DNA of 64,000 bases, from positions 11,594,001 through 11,658,000 of the forward strand of contig OZ199838.1 of the NCBI GenBank assembly GCA_964304625.1, given 5' to 3'. The position numbers and the translations under genes were made by a program. Below are positions 24,735 to 37,010 of this stretch, piece by piece (position 1 is the stretch's first letter; every line of letters starts with the position of its first letter). Origin of the DNA: Kudoa neothunni (taxonomy: Eukaryota > Cnidaria). The notes beneath the pieces are model-generated. The model worked only from the letters and a program-made list of their open reading frames with translations. It searched no databases and was not told the origin of the DNA.

Positions 24735-27700
24735 ATGAATAATAAAGTTGAGGGTTTTGATGAGGACATGGCCGATGAAATTTCTCCTGGTCTATGGCAA
24801 GAAGCTTGCTGGGTTGTGATAAATTCGTTTTTCGCTGAGAAGGGTCTTGTAAGACAACAGTTGGATTCTTTTGATGAATTTATCACTTCGTCGGTACAAA
24901 AAATTTTGGAGGAACATCCTCCTATTGAGCTTCAAGCGGAAGCCCGGCATTACAGTGAAGACGAGGAGGCTCCCCCAAAATATGTGTTAAAGTTTGGTCA
25001 GATTTACGCCAGCAAGCCTTCGTTTTCTGAGCCGGATGGTACCATTCATGAAGTGTTTCCAAATGAAGCTCGACTTCGGAATCTTACTTACAGTGCAGCT
25101 ATTTTTGCGGACATTACCAAATCAATTTACGTTAACGATGTATTACAAAAGGAGGAATTGGTTGAAAAAGTTCCAATCGGGAAAATTCCAATTATGCTTC
25201 GGTCACAATATTGTGTGTTGAAAGATTTAACAGATATGGGTCTATACGAGGTGAAAGAATGTCCATTGGATCCAGGTGGCTATTTCATTATAAATGGTTC
25301 AGAAAAAGTTCTTATCGCACAAGAGAAGATGGCTTCCAATACAGTTTACATTTTTGATAAGAAAGAAAACAAATACTCACTCACTGCGGAAATTAGAAGT
25401 GTACTCGAACATTCATCTAGGCCACCTAGCACGATCAGTATTCATATGCCTAGTCGTACCTCAACTGAGAGTTTGAAGGTTCAAAAAGGCAATGCGACTG
25501 TTAAAACATCTTCAGGACATGGTATTCGGGTCACTTTACCCTATATCAAACAAGAGATCCCAATCATAGTGTTGTTTCGTGCGCTAGGTTTCGTCAGTGA
25601 TGGAGATATTCTTGAACATATCATATACGATTTTGATGATTATGAAATGATGGAAGCTATCAAACCTTCATTGGATGAAGCTTTTGTGATTCAAGATCAA
25701 AATGTGGCGCTAAATTTCATTGGTTCGCGTGGTGCAGTTCCAGGAGTAACCAAGGAAAAACGTATTGCGTTCGCTAGAGAAATTCTCCAAAAAGAGCTGT
25801 TGCCCCATGTAGGTGTTGGGGAGTTTTGTGAAACAAAGAAAGCCTATTTTCTTGGATATATGGTTCATCGACTCCTTCAAGTTCATCTTGGTAGACGTTC
25901 TATCGATGATCGTGACCATTACAGCAATAAAAGATTGGATTTGGCTGGCCCACTCATGGCCTTTCTGTTTAGAGGTCTGTTTAGAAATATGGTCAAGGAG
26001 GTTAGATACTATGCTATGAAATTTATCAACCGGGGTCGAGATTTCAATGTGTATGCTGCAGTGAAACCTAAAATTATTACTGATGGCCTTCGGTATTCGT
26101 TGGCTACTGGAAATTGGGGAGACCAGCGCAAAGCTCATCAATCTCGTGCTGGTGTATCTCAGGTGTTAAACCGTCTCACATACGCTTCCACATTGTCTCA
26201 TCTTCGTCGACTTAATTCCCCAATTGGTCGCGAAAGTAAACTTGCCAAACCTAGACAACTTCATAATTCACATTGGGGTATGATATGTCCTGCTGAGACT
26301 CCTGAAGTATTAGATTTCTCAGAGTGGTACACATTTTAAACGAACTGTATTTGTTTAGGGTGCTGCTGTCGGTTTGGTGAAAAATCTTGCCCTCATGGCA
26401 TATATTAGTGTTGGTTCTGAGCCATCTCCTATTCTTGAGTTCCTCGAAGAGTGGACTATGGAGAATCTCGAAGAAGCCAATACCTCCACCATTGCAACTG
26501 CCACGAAAATTTTTGTCAATGGAAGTTGGATTGGAATCCATAGAGATCCTGATAGGCTAATTGAAACCATGAAGAAATTACGTCGTAGCACCATGGACAA
26601 TATCGGTTTGGAAGTGTCGATTGTGAGAGATGTCCGTGATAGAGAGATACGAATATTCACTGATGCGGGCAGAGTTTGTAGACCCATCCTAATTGTAGAA
26701 AATCAACGACTGCTCCTTAAAAAAAGCCACATTGAAATGTTGAAACAGAAAGAGTTTGAAGGTAGCGGTGGATGGAATGAATTGGTGTCTGCCGGAGTGA
26801 TCGAATATTTGGACTGTGCTGAAGAGGAAGCTTCAATGATTGCTATGACACCCGAGAGTTTGGTCAACAGTCACTACTGTCAAACTTACACTCATTGTGA
26901 AATCCACCCAGCTATGATTCTTGGTGTGTGTGCTTCGATCATTCCTTTCCCTGACCATAACCAATCCCCACGTAACACCTACCAATCTGCTATGGGCAAG
27001 CAGGCTATGGGAACTTTCATCACCAATTTCCACAACAGAATGGATACACTCGCCCATGTTCTGTTCTACTCTCAAAAGCCGCTAGTGTCAACTAGATCTA
27101 TGGAATTTTTAAGATTTCGAGAGCTTCCAGCCGGAATTAATGCTGTTGTGGCAATTGCAAGTTACACTGGATACAACCAAGAAGATTCTATTATTATCAA
27201 TCAGTCAGCTATTGACCGTGGGTTGTTCAGATCGATTTTCTATCGAACCTACATGGACGAAGAAGACAACGCATCCTACAACCAAGTGGAATCATTTGAG
27301 CGGCCAGATCGTAAGACAGTTCAAGGCATGCGAAATGCCATATACGACAAACTAGATGGAGATGGTTTAATTGAACCTGGAACTCGTGTTAGTGGTGATG
27401 ATGTGATTATTGGCAAGGTGTTAACAATACCATCTGGTGAAGATGTGGACCTTAACGAAAACTCATTCAAAACTATTGGGAGTGTTAAATCTTGTATCAA
27501 AAAGGATGCTAGCACATTCTTGAGAGCAACCGAGACCGGAATAGTTGATCAAGTGATGGTCACGGTGAATCAAGCTGGAAACAAATTTACCAAAGTGAAA
27601 GTACGATCGTTGAGAATTCCCCAAATTGGAGACAAATTTGCCAGTCGCCATGGACAAAAAGGTACCTGTGGTATCACCTACCGTCAGGAGGATATGCCAT

Positions 27701-28411
27701 TCACCGCCGATGGCATTGTTCCAGATATAATCATAAACCCACATGCTATTCCAAGTCGTATGACAATTGGGCATCTGATTGAGTGCCTTCAAGGTAAGGT
27801 GTCAGCTCTTAAAGGAGAGATTGGTGATGCCACTCCATTCAACGATTCAGTCAACGTTCAAAATATAAGTGAACTACTCCGTGAGTACAATTATCACTCT
27901 CGTGGAAATGAAGTTTTGTACAATGGATTCACTGGAAGAAAAATGAATTCACAAGTATTCATCGGCCCCACCTACTATCAACGTTTGAAACACATGGTGG
28001 AAGACAAAATTCATTCCAGATCAAGAGGTCCATTACAAGGCCTCACTAGACAACCTATGGAAGGTAGATCCCGTGATGGTGGTCTTCGATTCGGAGAAAT
28101 GGAACGTGATTGTCAGATTGCTCATGGTGCTGCTAGCTTTTTAAATGAAAGATTGTTTCAAGCTTCTGATCTTTACGAAGTTTATGTTTGTGACAATTGT
28201 GGCTACATTGCCATCGCCAACATGTCGCTTGGTTATATTGAGTGCAATATCTGTCAAACAAAAACTGATGTACGGTTATTTTGGATTTAACAACAAGTAC
28301 GAATAATTTTAAATTTAGATCTCCAAAATTAGAATTCCATATGCATGCAAACTACTGTTCCAGGAGTTAATGTCAATGAATATTTCTCCCAAGATAGTAG
28401 TGAAAGATTAA
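24735..28411 (+). CDS. POLR2B: DNA-directed RNA polymerase II subunit RPB2
   Basis: Three exons: 24735-26306, 26359-28269 and 28319-28411, with introns of 52 and 49 nt. The product is about 1191 residues against 1174 in human. It is the second-largest Pol II subunit, forming one side of the active-site cleft in the nucleus. Similarity is very high from [14 protein letters not shown] and [14 protein letters not shown] at the N-terminus, through [36 protein letters not shown] (about residue 797), [16 protein letters not shown] (about 948) and [13 protein letters not shown], to the C-terminal zinc clamp CDNC...CNIC (about 1134-1155) and [15 protein letters not shown]. The first intron falls exactly inside [15 protein letters not shown]; the second precedes the last 30 residues, restoring the conserved C-terminus that the long frame alone misses. 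RPB2-specific sequence excludes the Pol I and III paralogues. The start is the first ATG after the acceptor; upstream in-frame codons are not ATG. Confidence 0.97.
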
Positions 28412-29718
28412 GCTTTGTTGTATCTATGTGTATTAACCTTTTAAATTGCTTTGTTTTTTGATTTATGATGGTGTCTAAAATTTCTGTTTCTTTTGAATAT
28501 AACGTTATTTATTTCTTGCATTGATATTATTATCATTAAATATAGACTCTCTTGTTAGTTACAAAATTTTTCAATCTCCTGTTTAATTATTTTGATTCTA
28601 ATAGTCGAGGATTTGGATTGTTCCTTAATTTGTCTGGTTGTCGTTAATTATTGAGATGTTGACGAGGATCAAAATTCAGTTAATACACTGAAGTATCAGT
28701 TAATTGAATTTAATAGAAACCGTGATCATTGTTGGAGTAGTTGTATAAAAGAGTTTCTGATTTATAAAAATTTACTGGTCTATTGCGTGTGGTTCCGACG
28801 ATGGTTAATTATTTTTAGCCCCTCTCTTATAGGTGTAATAATGAGTCAAATATTGTTTTTAATATATTTATTTCAGGGTCTTTAGAAGCAATGATGTGTA
28901 GAGGAGTATAAAAATTGTATGGGTATTCATTCTACATACCAGCTTCGCTGGGATTAAAATAATGCAGGCGCTTGAGCATAGTCTATTTGGGATTGCATTT
29001 TCACGTTACAATGACCACAGCCATAATTTTTGAGGAGCGAATGGGAAAAATTTTAGTTAAATTATTGAAGAATCAGATATGCATTAAATTAATTAAAACT
29101 TATGATCATTGCTCTAATAATTCTTTAAAAGAACGTGTCTATTTTAAACAAAATTTAATCCCTTGGATATAATTTTAAAGTGTAGTTATTATTGGGTCCT
29201 AATTGCGTAACAATAGGTCACAAACATATAACTTTTTTCCTTCTAGAAATATAAACTTATTCTTTAGAAATATTTCTAACTTTTACAGAAACAAAAAATT
29301 ATTATTGCTTAAATAAAAAATTTGATTTAGTGCTCCACTAAAACCAGTCCTTGAAATTTACTATCTATAAATCAAGTTTTTCCTAATTCTAAAACCATCT
29401 TATTTGTATTTGTAGTCTATAATATATATCAATTATGCAAATTTTTCTGATTAATTAAAATGTGATTATCATGTCTTAAACCGTCGGGTTAGTTTTAATA
29501 GATATAGCTTTATATTATTATACAGAAAACTTGATGAGAAAAATAATGAAAATATAAATATCAAAGTGAATATTTTAAATTTTCATTTAATTAACAACTG
29601 TTGTTTTTATTATATAAGATCTTGGATATTATAGCATTATTTATTGATTCTTACTAACAATCTAATTAAATGTCGACGAAGTGAGAATTCATAAAACAAA
29701 TATAGAAAAATACAAAAA
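28412..29718. other. Interval between RPB2 and the methyltransferase pair
   Basis: This is the convergent 3' space of RPB2 and CARNMT-A. The frames at 28972-29172 (66 codons) and 28962-29033 (MQALEHSLFG...) lack similarity and splice support. An ATTAAA near 28536 could serve RPB2 polyadenylation. Confidence 0.45.
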
Positions 29719-30945
29719 TTAAACAATAAACTTTTTAGCAACAAAAAAAATGCTATTATACACAGAGTTGTTCATTGAGAGCGGATCAAGAAAATAGGGG
29801 GTATAAACATTGGTTTCTTCTTCAACTATATTCAACCCAATAGTCTTCATTACTTGCTTTATTTCTTCGTAAGACAATTCTACGGAGAGACCATCATCAT
29901 CAAGACTGTATGTATAGTGCAGAGGTCCTACATTGATCCAAGTTCCGCCTGGAGTCAGAAGAAGTGTGATTTTTTCAATATAATTAATAATATTGCGAGA
30001 CGTGTCAATAAAAAACGAAGTTACAACACAATCGAAACTGTATGGCACACTATAGTGCTTAGTATTATCAGATGGGTGAACCAAGATATATACTTGATCA
30101 TATCCAAAAAACTTGCTGTAATAAGATCAACATGTTCAGCATTATTTCTGACCAAATTTATGCCTGCTCTATCGGGAAATTTATATGATTTTGCGATATC
30201 TTTGATGTGCTTTCTATTGGATAACACATCCATCCATGGGCAGATCATGTAGCTTTCCCCTTGGTTGATCGCATTAATTATTTTTTGTGTCGCAATTGAC
30301 ATGAGAAAGTTTTTTTCGACGCCAGTCACTGTGAATCCGGCGGCAGCTATTTCAAATAACAACCTGCCAACTCCACTCCCTGGGACAAGCACTTTGACGC
30401 GACGTCGGTATTTCGTTGAATCGCCAACTAAATTGTTGCCTATTAATTAACATGGTTAGAAATGTAATATGACTTAAAGGTTTTAAACTTTCTATATCAT
30501 TATTTATGTCTTCATGTATATCTTCATTTTTTGGAGGATACATATTTTCAAATGCTCTTAGAATGCGTCCTAAAACAGTGGACATCTCATTGACACCCTC
30601 CTCAGACCATTCCCTGGTGATTTGTCGAAGCATAACCTTAACACTTCGAAATTTCGACTGATCCGTTGGTAATAAAAGGGAAGGTTCAAACGGAAGGTCA
30701 ATGTTGAAATACTCATGTGATTTGTATCCAAATTGTCTTGTTACAAATGAATTTATTCGGAGAGCCTCCTGCATGTGCTCGTATTTTTCGTGAAGGCAAT
30801 TTTTAATATAATTTTTTTGGCGTTCCGGTATAAGATAAGTAGCTTGGTGGTATCTCAACAGTCTTTCTTCCATCATTGGCTCATAATCATGCAACGCTTT
30901 CATACATTTTAGCAACTCCATAGTTCTATCTAAATCTAATTTCAT
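29719..30945 (-). CDS. CARNMT1: Carnosine N-methyltransferase-like protein, copy A
   Basis: Three exons on the minus strand: 30945-30489, 30439-30094 and 30049-29719, with introns of 49 and 44 nt; 377 residues against about 409 in human CARNMT1. The family (N2227-like) methylates carnosine to anserine with SAM. An N-terminal helical domain containing ITREWSEEGVNEM, close to the family's REWS..GE, is followed by the SAM-binding motif VLVPGSGVGRLLFEIA (about residue 168), which keeps the glycine-rich loop, and by VTGVEKN. Then come SFDCVVTSFFIDTSRNII and PGGTWINVGPLHYTY, matching the family's CFFIDTAHN and WINLGPLLYHF, and ELSYEEIK near the C-terminus. The His of GPLLYH is Thr here, although a His sits two residues earlier. 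It is probably an active member, but its substrate cannot be told from sequence. Copy B lies 464 bp upstream in the same direction with introns at matching sites and phases (1 and 2). Confidence 0.85.
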
Positions 30946-31409
30946 CTTTAATTTTATATACTTCTTTATCAGATAATTATTGGTTATAATGTGCTAAATT
31001 TAGCCTATTTACAATTAAAATGTAAATTATAAGATTCGGATGCGCGTGCGTGGTATTGATATATTTAGGGGGTTTCGATGTTTTTTCCTGGGTGAATATG
31101 GAAAATTCCGGCGTTTTATATTGTTACAATTAAATAAACAAAAAATTTTATTTTTTAATTTAATTGTAATGATCTCCAAATATGAATAGATAATAATTTT
31201 TTATTATAAATATTATTGTTTTTAATTCGAAGTATTACAGTTCATATATAGTACCTATATTAAGTAATTCAAATGAGATTTCTATAGTATATTAATTCAG
31301 TTGCATTTGAATGACCGAAAAAAGTACAAACGAATAACGAATCTTTCTAAAATAAAAACCTAAAAAGAAACCTAACGAAAATTCAACTAAATATTGTGTC
31401 GATGTTGGC
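30946..31409. other. Intergenic space between the two CARNMT copies
   Basis: The 464-bp AT-rich gap holds the downstream flank of copy B and the upstream flank of copy A. It is longer than typical spacing within an operon, so co-transcription is not supported. No motif is distinctive. Confidence 0.5.
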
Positions 31410-32670
31410 TTAGAGTTTCATTGCAACAAAGAATATAGTTTCGTATTGGTTGTTGTCATTGTCGGGGGTTTGACATAGAAAATGCGCCTTAATTTTGGGT
31501 ACTAATCGTTTAAGTTGAAATCCTCTATCAGCCATCAAGAGACATAGATTTCCAATGTCGATTGGCATTGATATTTCTCGTTCTTTCGTTGGATTAAATG
31601 AATCTCTGCACATAATTGGCCCCAAATTCACCCAATATCCGTAACGATGTAGAAGAAAATATATTTTATTAATGTGCTCCACAATGTTATAATTATAATC
31701 CATAAAAAAACAAGTGGCCACAACGTCGAAACAATCATTTTTTCTATTCAATGGAAAGAGTTTATATCAGTTTCACTGAAACAATCATACTTGCATTGCG
31801 AGAAAAGGCTGCCATGATACACTTCCAAAATTTCCTTCGGAGGTCTTAACAATTTCACGGCTGATTGGTCTGGAACATCGCAGTGTTCAAGATTACCACC
31901 TAAATCCACTTGAGCTAACATGTCCTCCGCCCAAGGGTATATCTTGGCTTTAAATCCAATTTTTAATAGTTCAGTCAATTTCAGAGTAGCTACGAACATC
32001 TGTAAGTTTTCCTCTATGCCTGTGACATTGAATTCATGATAAACCAACTCATATAAAATTCTTCCAAGACGAAAATTAGGAACCAATATATTTATTTTTG
32101 ATCTATAAGAACAAGGCAACGTATTCACTACAAACCCGCGATCTTTTCTCGCTAAATTAGACAAATTACTATGCATAATATCAAATTATGTCTATTTATA
32201 CCAAAAAAGTAGTCTGCTGATGGACTATACAACTCACAAATGGTGCTAACAATAATATTTATACTGGAATCTCTTTCTTGTTGCCCTTCCTCGGACCATT
32301 CACGGTAAATATGTTTTAACACCGTTTTCACACCATCAAATGAATGTTCGTTGATTGATGGCAATTGATTTGGACAATAAGGGGTTTCTTTCGAAAACAG
32401 AAATTCTGCTCCAAGTGCAATCAGCTGAGTTATAACTCCATTGGACTTGATTGCAATTTTCAGTTGCGTGTATTGGGTGTTAAGAACTCTTATTGTCCTA
32501 TCCTCAAGGACACCTCGAGCAGCTATGGATTGGTTTTCTAGCTGTGCCAATTTTGAAAGAGCCATGATTTCATGATCGTAGAAAGACTTAATATCTATGT
32601 GGCCAGCAATCATCCAAGTATTATCTAGGATGGTTTCGACGTTTGAAATATGAGACGGTTCCCCCGACAT
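31410..32670 (-). CDS. Diverged CARNMT-like paralogue, copy B (SAM motif altered)
   Basis: Three exons on the minus strand: 32670-32202, 32151-31791 and 31743-31410, with introns of 50 and 47 nt; 387 residues. It aligns with copy A throughout: IYREWSEEGQQERD, then ILVPNFRLGRILYEL, VTGIEEN, CFDVVATCFFMDYNYNIV and YWVNLGPIMC. Intron positions and phases match copy A, so this is a tandem duplication. The SAM-binding loop that reads VPGSGVGR in copy A is VPNFRLGR here: two of three glycines are lost. The residue aligned with the family's GPLLYH histidine is Arg. The frame is otherwise open across all exons, so it is kept as a protein. Either SAM binding is lost and it works as a regulatory or scaffold partner, or it tolerates the change. 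A TTTTAG acceptor sits 2 nt before the ATG. Confidence 0.75.
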
Positions 32671-34140
32671 AGCTAAAATTTATTTTTATTATCCCCAATA
32701 AATAACCATGGTGTACTATTATGCGCTGAGACTTTTCTAATCTATTTCCATATATACAGTTACTTGGGAGAGTATGACAATTTTAATCGTTTTTAGTGTT
32801 TTATATCGCATAAACAATAAAAACAAAATAAACACCATATAGTTATAAAGGTACTTTTTAATTCAAACCGAAGGCTCGACTGTAATAATTAATTAGAAAG
32901 AATTATTTTCATCTTTTAGATGAAATATTTGAATTAACAGGTAAATAATATTTCATACAATTTATATTTTAAATATCGTTGCGTTTTATAATAGCGTGAC
33001 AATTTTAAGAGTGTCACCTTCAATTATCTAACTTCAAAAGGGATGAATATTTTGATTTATCAAATAATGAAGCTATTTTGTATTATTTAAAATGAAAAAT
33101 TATAACTAAAATAACAAAAAATAAATAGTTATTTCAAATCAAAGCAAGCTAAACTGTCATAACCTTATTATATTTCCTCCTCCTCCTCGTCGTCTTCTAA
33201 TAAATAAATCAGTCCTGGATTTCGCTGCTCATACATTTATCACTTATAGGCATTTTCTTAGTGATGTCATCAAACGATGTCTTCTTTAAATTTTTCTTTT
33301 CGCCGAATTATTTTTTTATTGTGATTATTAATTAAATTCCATAAAAAAATTATGTTTATTACCAGATGACTAAAAATTTAGTGCCAGAAAGGGGCGAATT
33401 AAATGGCGCGTGTTTTATTTTTGATAAAAATTAGCTTTTTGTCAAATTATCAAAAGATTTCACGTTATTTTCTTATAAAATATTATAAATCCATATAGTA
33501 GAAAAATAGGAAATAATGCAAATTAAATGTATTATTATGGCAATTTGTATAATCTGTTAATAAAAATAGGTTTCTGAAATTCTTATGTAAATTTTTATGA
33601 TAAAGTCTATGCATCCCAACATTTTTTGCATCCATACCCCAACGCAAACTTCCTGAGTGATTTTATATCCTTTCATCTGTGTGAAAGTCGGGGCTCAACT
33701 TTACACTCGGAATTTATTTCTTACGTATATGCGAAAAAATAAGCTCAATGAAAAACGTTCCAAAATTATATCAATAACTATTTTAATGTGTATTCTACTT
33801 TATGAATTTCCATATGTATTTCTAAAATGCACAGATTAAAAACAAAAATTCGTTTTTAACTCAATTGGCTACGCATAACTCATGGAGAATGAATATTATC
33901 TTTTTCTGCCTCAAGACTCAATATTCTACGATTGGGACTATTATTTATCCCTTCTTAAATTTACTATTTTATGTAAAATAATAAATAATTCAAATTAGAA
34001 AATGTTGTTATAACTATTGAAAAATATTATAAACATTAAAAGATTTATATATAGGTAGAACAAAATTATTAAAATATAAATTATATTCGCGTAATTAAAC
34101 TCTTTATTTAACAATTATATTGACCCCAGAATAAATATGA
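32671..34140. other. Gene-free AT-rich interval with a pogo-like end fragment
   Basis: A GGCTCGACTGTA sequence near 32874 matches the outer end of Tigger-type terminal repeats (GGTTCGACTG) and may be the relic of a short element. No partner end was found. Otherwise no coding signal is seen. Confidence 0.35.
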
Positions 34141-35995
34141 CGTGGCTATTTGCATGGATGGGAATATCACCTTGAATACGTGAGATATTAGAAATTCGAT
34201 TTCACAAGTAAAATAGGCTATATTTATCCTAAAAAATTTTATAAATATTTTTTAATAATTTAAATGGAAAATTTGTCTATTAAAACCATATTTTAATCAT
34301 CTCTCATGTATCAAAATTATACCTTTCCTGGTTTAGTAACAGTATTAAATACTAATTCAAATTATCCACCAACTCGTACGTTACAAGCTATAATGAGGCA
34401 TGCGTATCAGCTAACTTTAACACTTAATCTCAGTGGCTATAAATAGTAGAAAAAGTTGAGGCTGCCAAAATATCTCTTATTTTTTGATTAAACTATGTTT
34501 TTAACCTTCGTTTATCGGCACCTTAGTAATTTCCACATTTATGCTATTTTGCTTAGAGCAATTTTATCGATTTGTTAAAAGACTAGTTTTATTAAATTCA
34601 GCGGTCGTAAATTTGTTGAATCAATAATAAATCAAAATTTAATTTTAAAAAAATTTAATTCATTTCTTCTTGATAATTTTTTCGGTAACCCAATAGCAGA
34701 CACTACTCATTTTCCTCTTCCTTATAATTTTTATTTTGGAAACTTCCTCCATAATAATATTAGATCATTAAAGTGGCAGGCGAGTATAATATTGCTGGAA
34801 AGTTTTTTTGTCACTTATAGTATCGTATAACTTTAAGTATTTGCTAACCATTATATGGTTTCTTTCAATTCTGATGGATTTCAGGTAACAGAAGAACGAT
34901 ATGAAGAATTCTTGCAGAGTTGAAAATTATTTAACAACTCTTTCGATCTATCATTTGTGCGGTTGTTAAAATAATTTTCAGCATAACTTAGCCAACGATC
35001 CATTCATTTACGATTAGTTTCCATCATTTAACAAATTAAATATCGGGATTGTAAAATCCGTGCCCATATAATTCATCACATATGGAAGAAACTTGATCGT
35101 TGCTAATACTACAAACTATTTCATCGAAATTTTTCATAATAGATCTCTACATCTCTGAATTTATTCTATACTTTCCTATTTTATCTTCGCGTTGGAATAT
35201 TTTACAGGGATGAAACCTACATATCAAAAGGGAGCAGATTCAAATGTCATCTTAAGGCACTTTCTGAGGCATTGGTACTTATCTGTTAATATTGTTCATA
35301 TTTTTGTCTTCAGCCAAGTGACAAAATCAACTAATTATTTTAATAACCATTTGATCGAATCTTCGGATTCATCATACGATACATACACTTGTTATGAGTC
35401 AAGCTAAACGAATCTTGTATAGTCGTTACGAAGAAAGATGCGCCAGAAATAAATACAGATACATCTAGCATATTTTAATATAAGTGAAACGTGAGTTAAA
35501 TAGTACAGTTCTCAAAAAGGGTATTCGCGGAAATTCACATTTTAAATTCACCGTAACAAAATGGTATAGCGTACAAAATTATTTCGCAGAATAATAAAAT
35601 CTATGAATTTTATGATACAATTTAGATCAAACAAGAATTAACGCTCAATGTAAGACAATTATTAAAATTGTGAGATCATGCGAGGCATGAGGCCAATGCA
35701 CTGTGTGGGAAACGTCTAACATGACCATAATCAATTTTATTGCAGACAATAGAACTTAATTCACTAACATATTGTGTATAAGCATTTAATCATGTTATTA
35801 AATCAAGAAAGGTACGATTTTGGTACATGAAAGATGGTTAAAGTATGGTTTTAATTGACAAATTTTCCATTTAAAATTATTAAAAAATATTTATAAAATG
35901 TTTTAGGATAAATATAGCCTATTGTATTTGTTAAATCGAATTTTTAATATTTCACATATTCCAGGAGATATTCCACCCATGCAAATAGCCACTGC
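34141..35995. mobile_element. Inverted-repeat element with ~190-bp arms (TGGCTATTTGCATGG ends)
   Basis: The left arm at 34141-34332 begins TGGCTATTTGCATGGATGGG, and the right arm at 35804-35995 ends with its reverse complement. Shared inner blocks include ATATTAGAAATTCGATTT, TAGGCTATATTTATCCTA and TACCTTTC. The 1.47-kb core has only a 71-codon unsupported frame at 35192-35407. Long arms without a transposase point to a non-autonomous foldback element. Its outer end resembles both the element at 1099-2698 and a solo end near 48196-48214. Confidence 0.75.
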
Positions 35996-36100
35996 TAATA
36001 AATAATTATATTAATGCATTAACGATTCGACATAACAAATAAATTTAACTATCATTTTTTATATAAAAAACTTTCTAAGGTTTTCTAGAAGAATCAAGAA

Positions 36101-37010
36101 CAGGAATGAGCAACATATGGCTCGCGGGTCTGATCCTATCATGTTATTTCAATTGGTAAAAGGGAACAATAGCAAGTTTACTTTGGAAATTATCTATTTT
36201 TGATAGATAAGGGTTCTAGTTCTTCTCCAAAATATTTTAAAAGTCAGACTAATATTAATTCACCGGTTATCGTAAAGCTGTCGTATGTTTTTACAACCAG
36301 GTTTAATACTTTAATACATGTTTGCGTTGAATTTACAATTAGAAACGCGAATAATTATCAAGTTTAGCTAACAATATTTCGACTCTTTGAAGGAATGAAA
36401 CATGAATTAACAGAAATATACGGCATCACATAAGCTATGTAAGATAAAAAATCAAAAAATTTGTAAAAAGCAACTTTGTTATTTATATTTTTTAAAATGG
36501 CGCTAATAATAAACAGATTAGCCCTCTTGAAGCAAAGAAATCATTTTGTCACTCACTACCTAATTAAATAATTTCTACAAAACCCCCTTTAAATATAAAT
36601 CTTTTAATTTTTTTCAAAATGACAGTTCCGAAATATTTTTTATCGCGTTCAATTGTATTTATAAAGAATTGGTAAACCGATCAAACATTTAATTCATACA
36701 TAAGGCGTTTAATTTTAAATATAAGGGGTTCTCGAAAGCAAAAAATTGACAGTAGGTGCGTTTTTTATAAAGATTTGATTGAACTATATTTATTTGCATA
36801 AACTAGCCCAATGCATTTTGCTTTATTTGCCATTATATCTGCATAGCACTCAATAAATAAAATTTATATTTTTTATTAAATTTTTTTTAAAGGCAATTCA
36901 GTTTATTTAAATGTTAAATTCCTTTAAAATAATTATTTTTCAGACCCGTGACCAAAATTATTTTCGTTATAATAATTCGGCCCGCGCAGAAATATAATTG
37001 CCTACCCCTG
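36101..37010. mobile_element. Non-autonomous hAT-type element with 8-bp target duplication
   Basis: The left end is CAGGAATGAGCAACATATGG followed by CTCGCGGGTC. The right end in reverse complement is CAGGGGTAGGCAATTATA followed by a GCGCGGGCC block. This CAGGGGT(A/G)GGCAA...GCGGGCC pattern is the well-known terminus of Charlie/Tip100-like hAT elements. The flanks are ATCAAGAA on the left (36093-36100) and AACAAGAA on the right (37011-37018), a 7-of-8 match expected for a hAT target duplication. The 850-bp interior shows no transposase frame. Confidence 0.85.

Noticed and set aside
28962-29172. Short frames MQALEHSLFG... and MSIVYLGLHF...
   Set aside because: No similarity, no acceptable splice partner, and the two overlap in different frames.
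35192-35407. 71-codon frame inside the foldback element
   Set aside because: Nothing resembles a transposase, and the composition is unremarkable.
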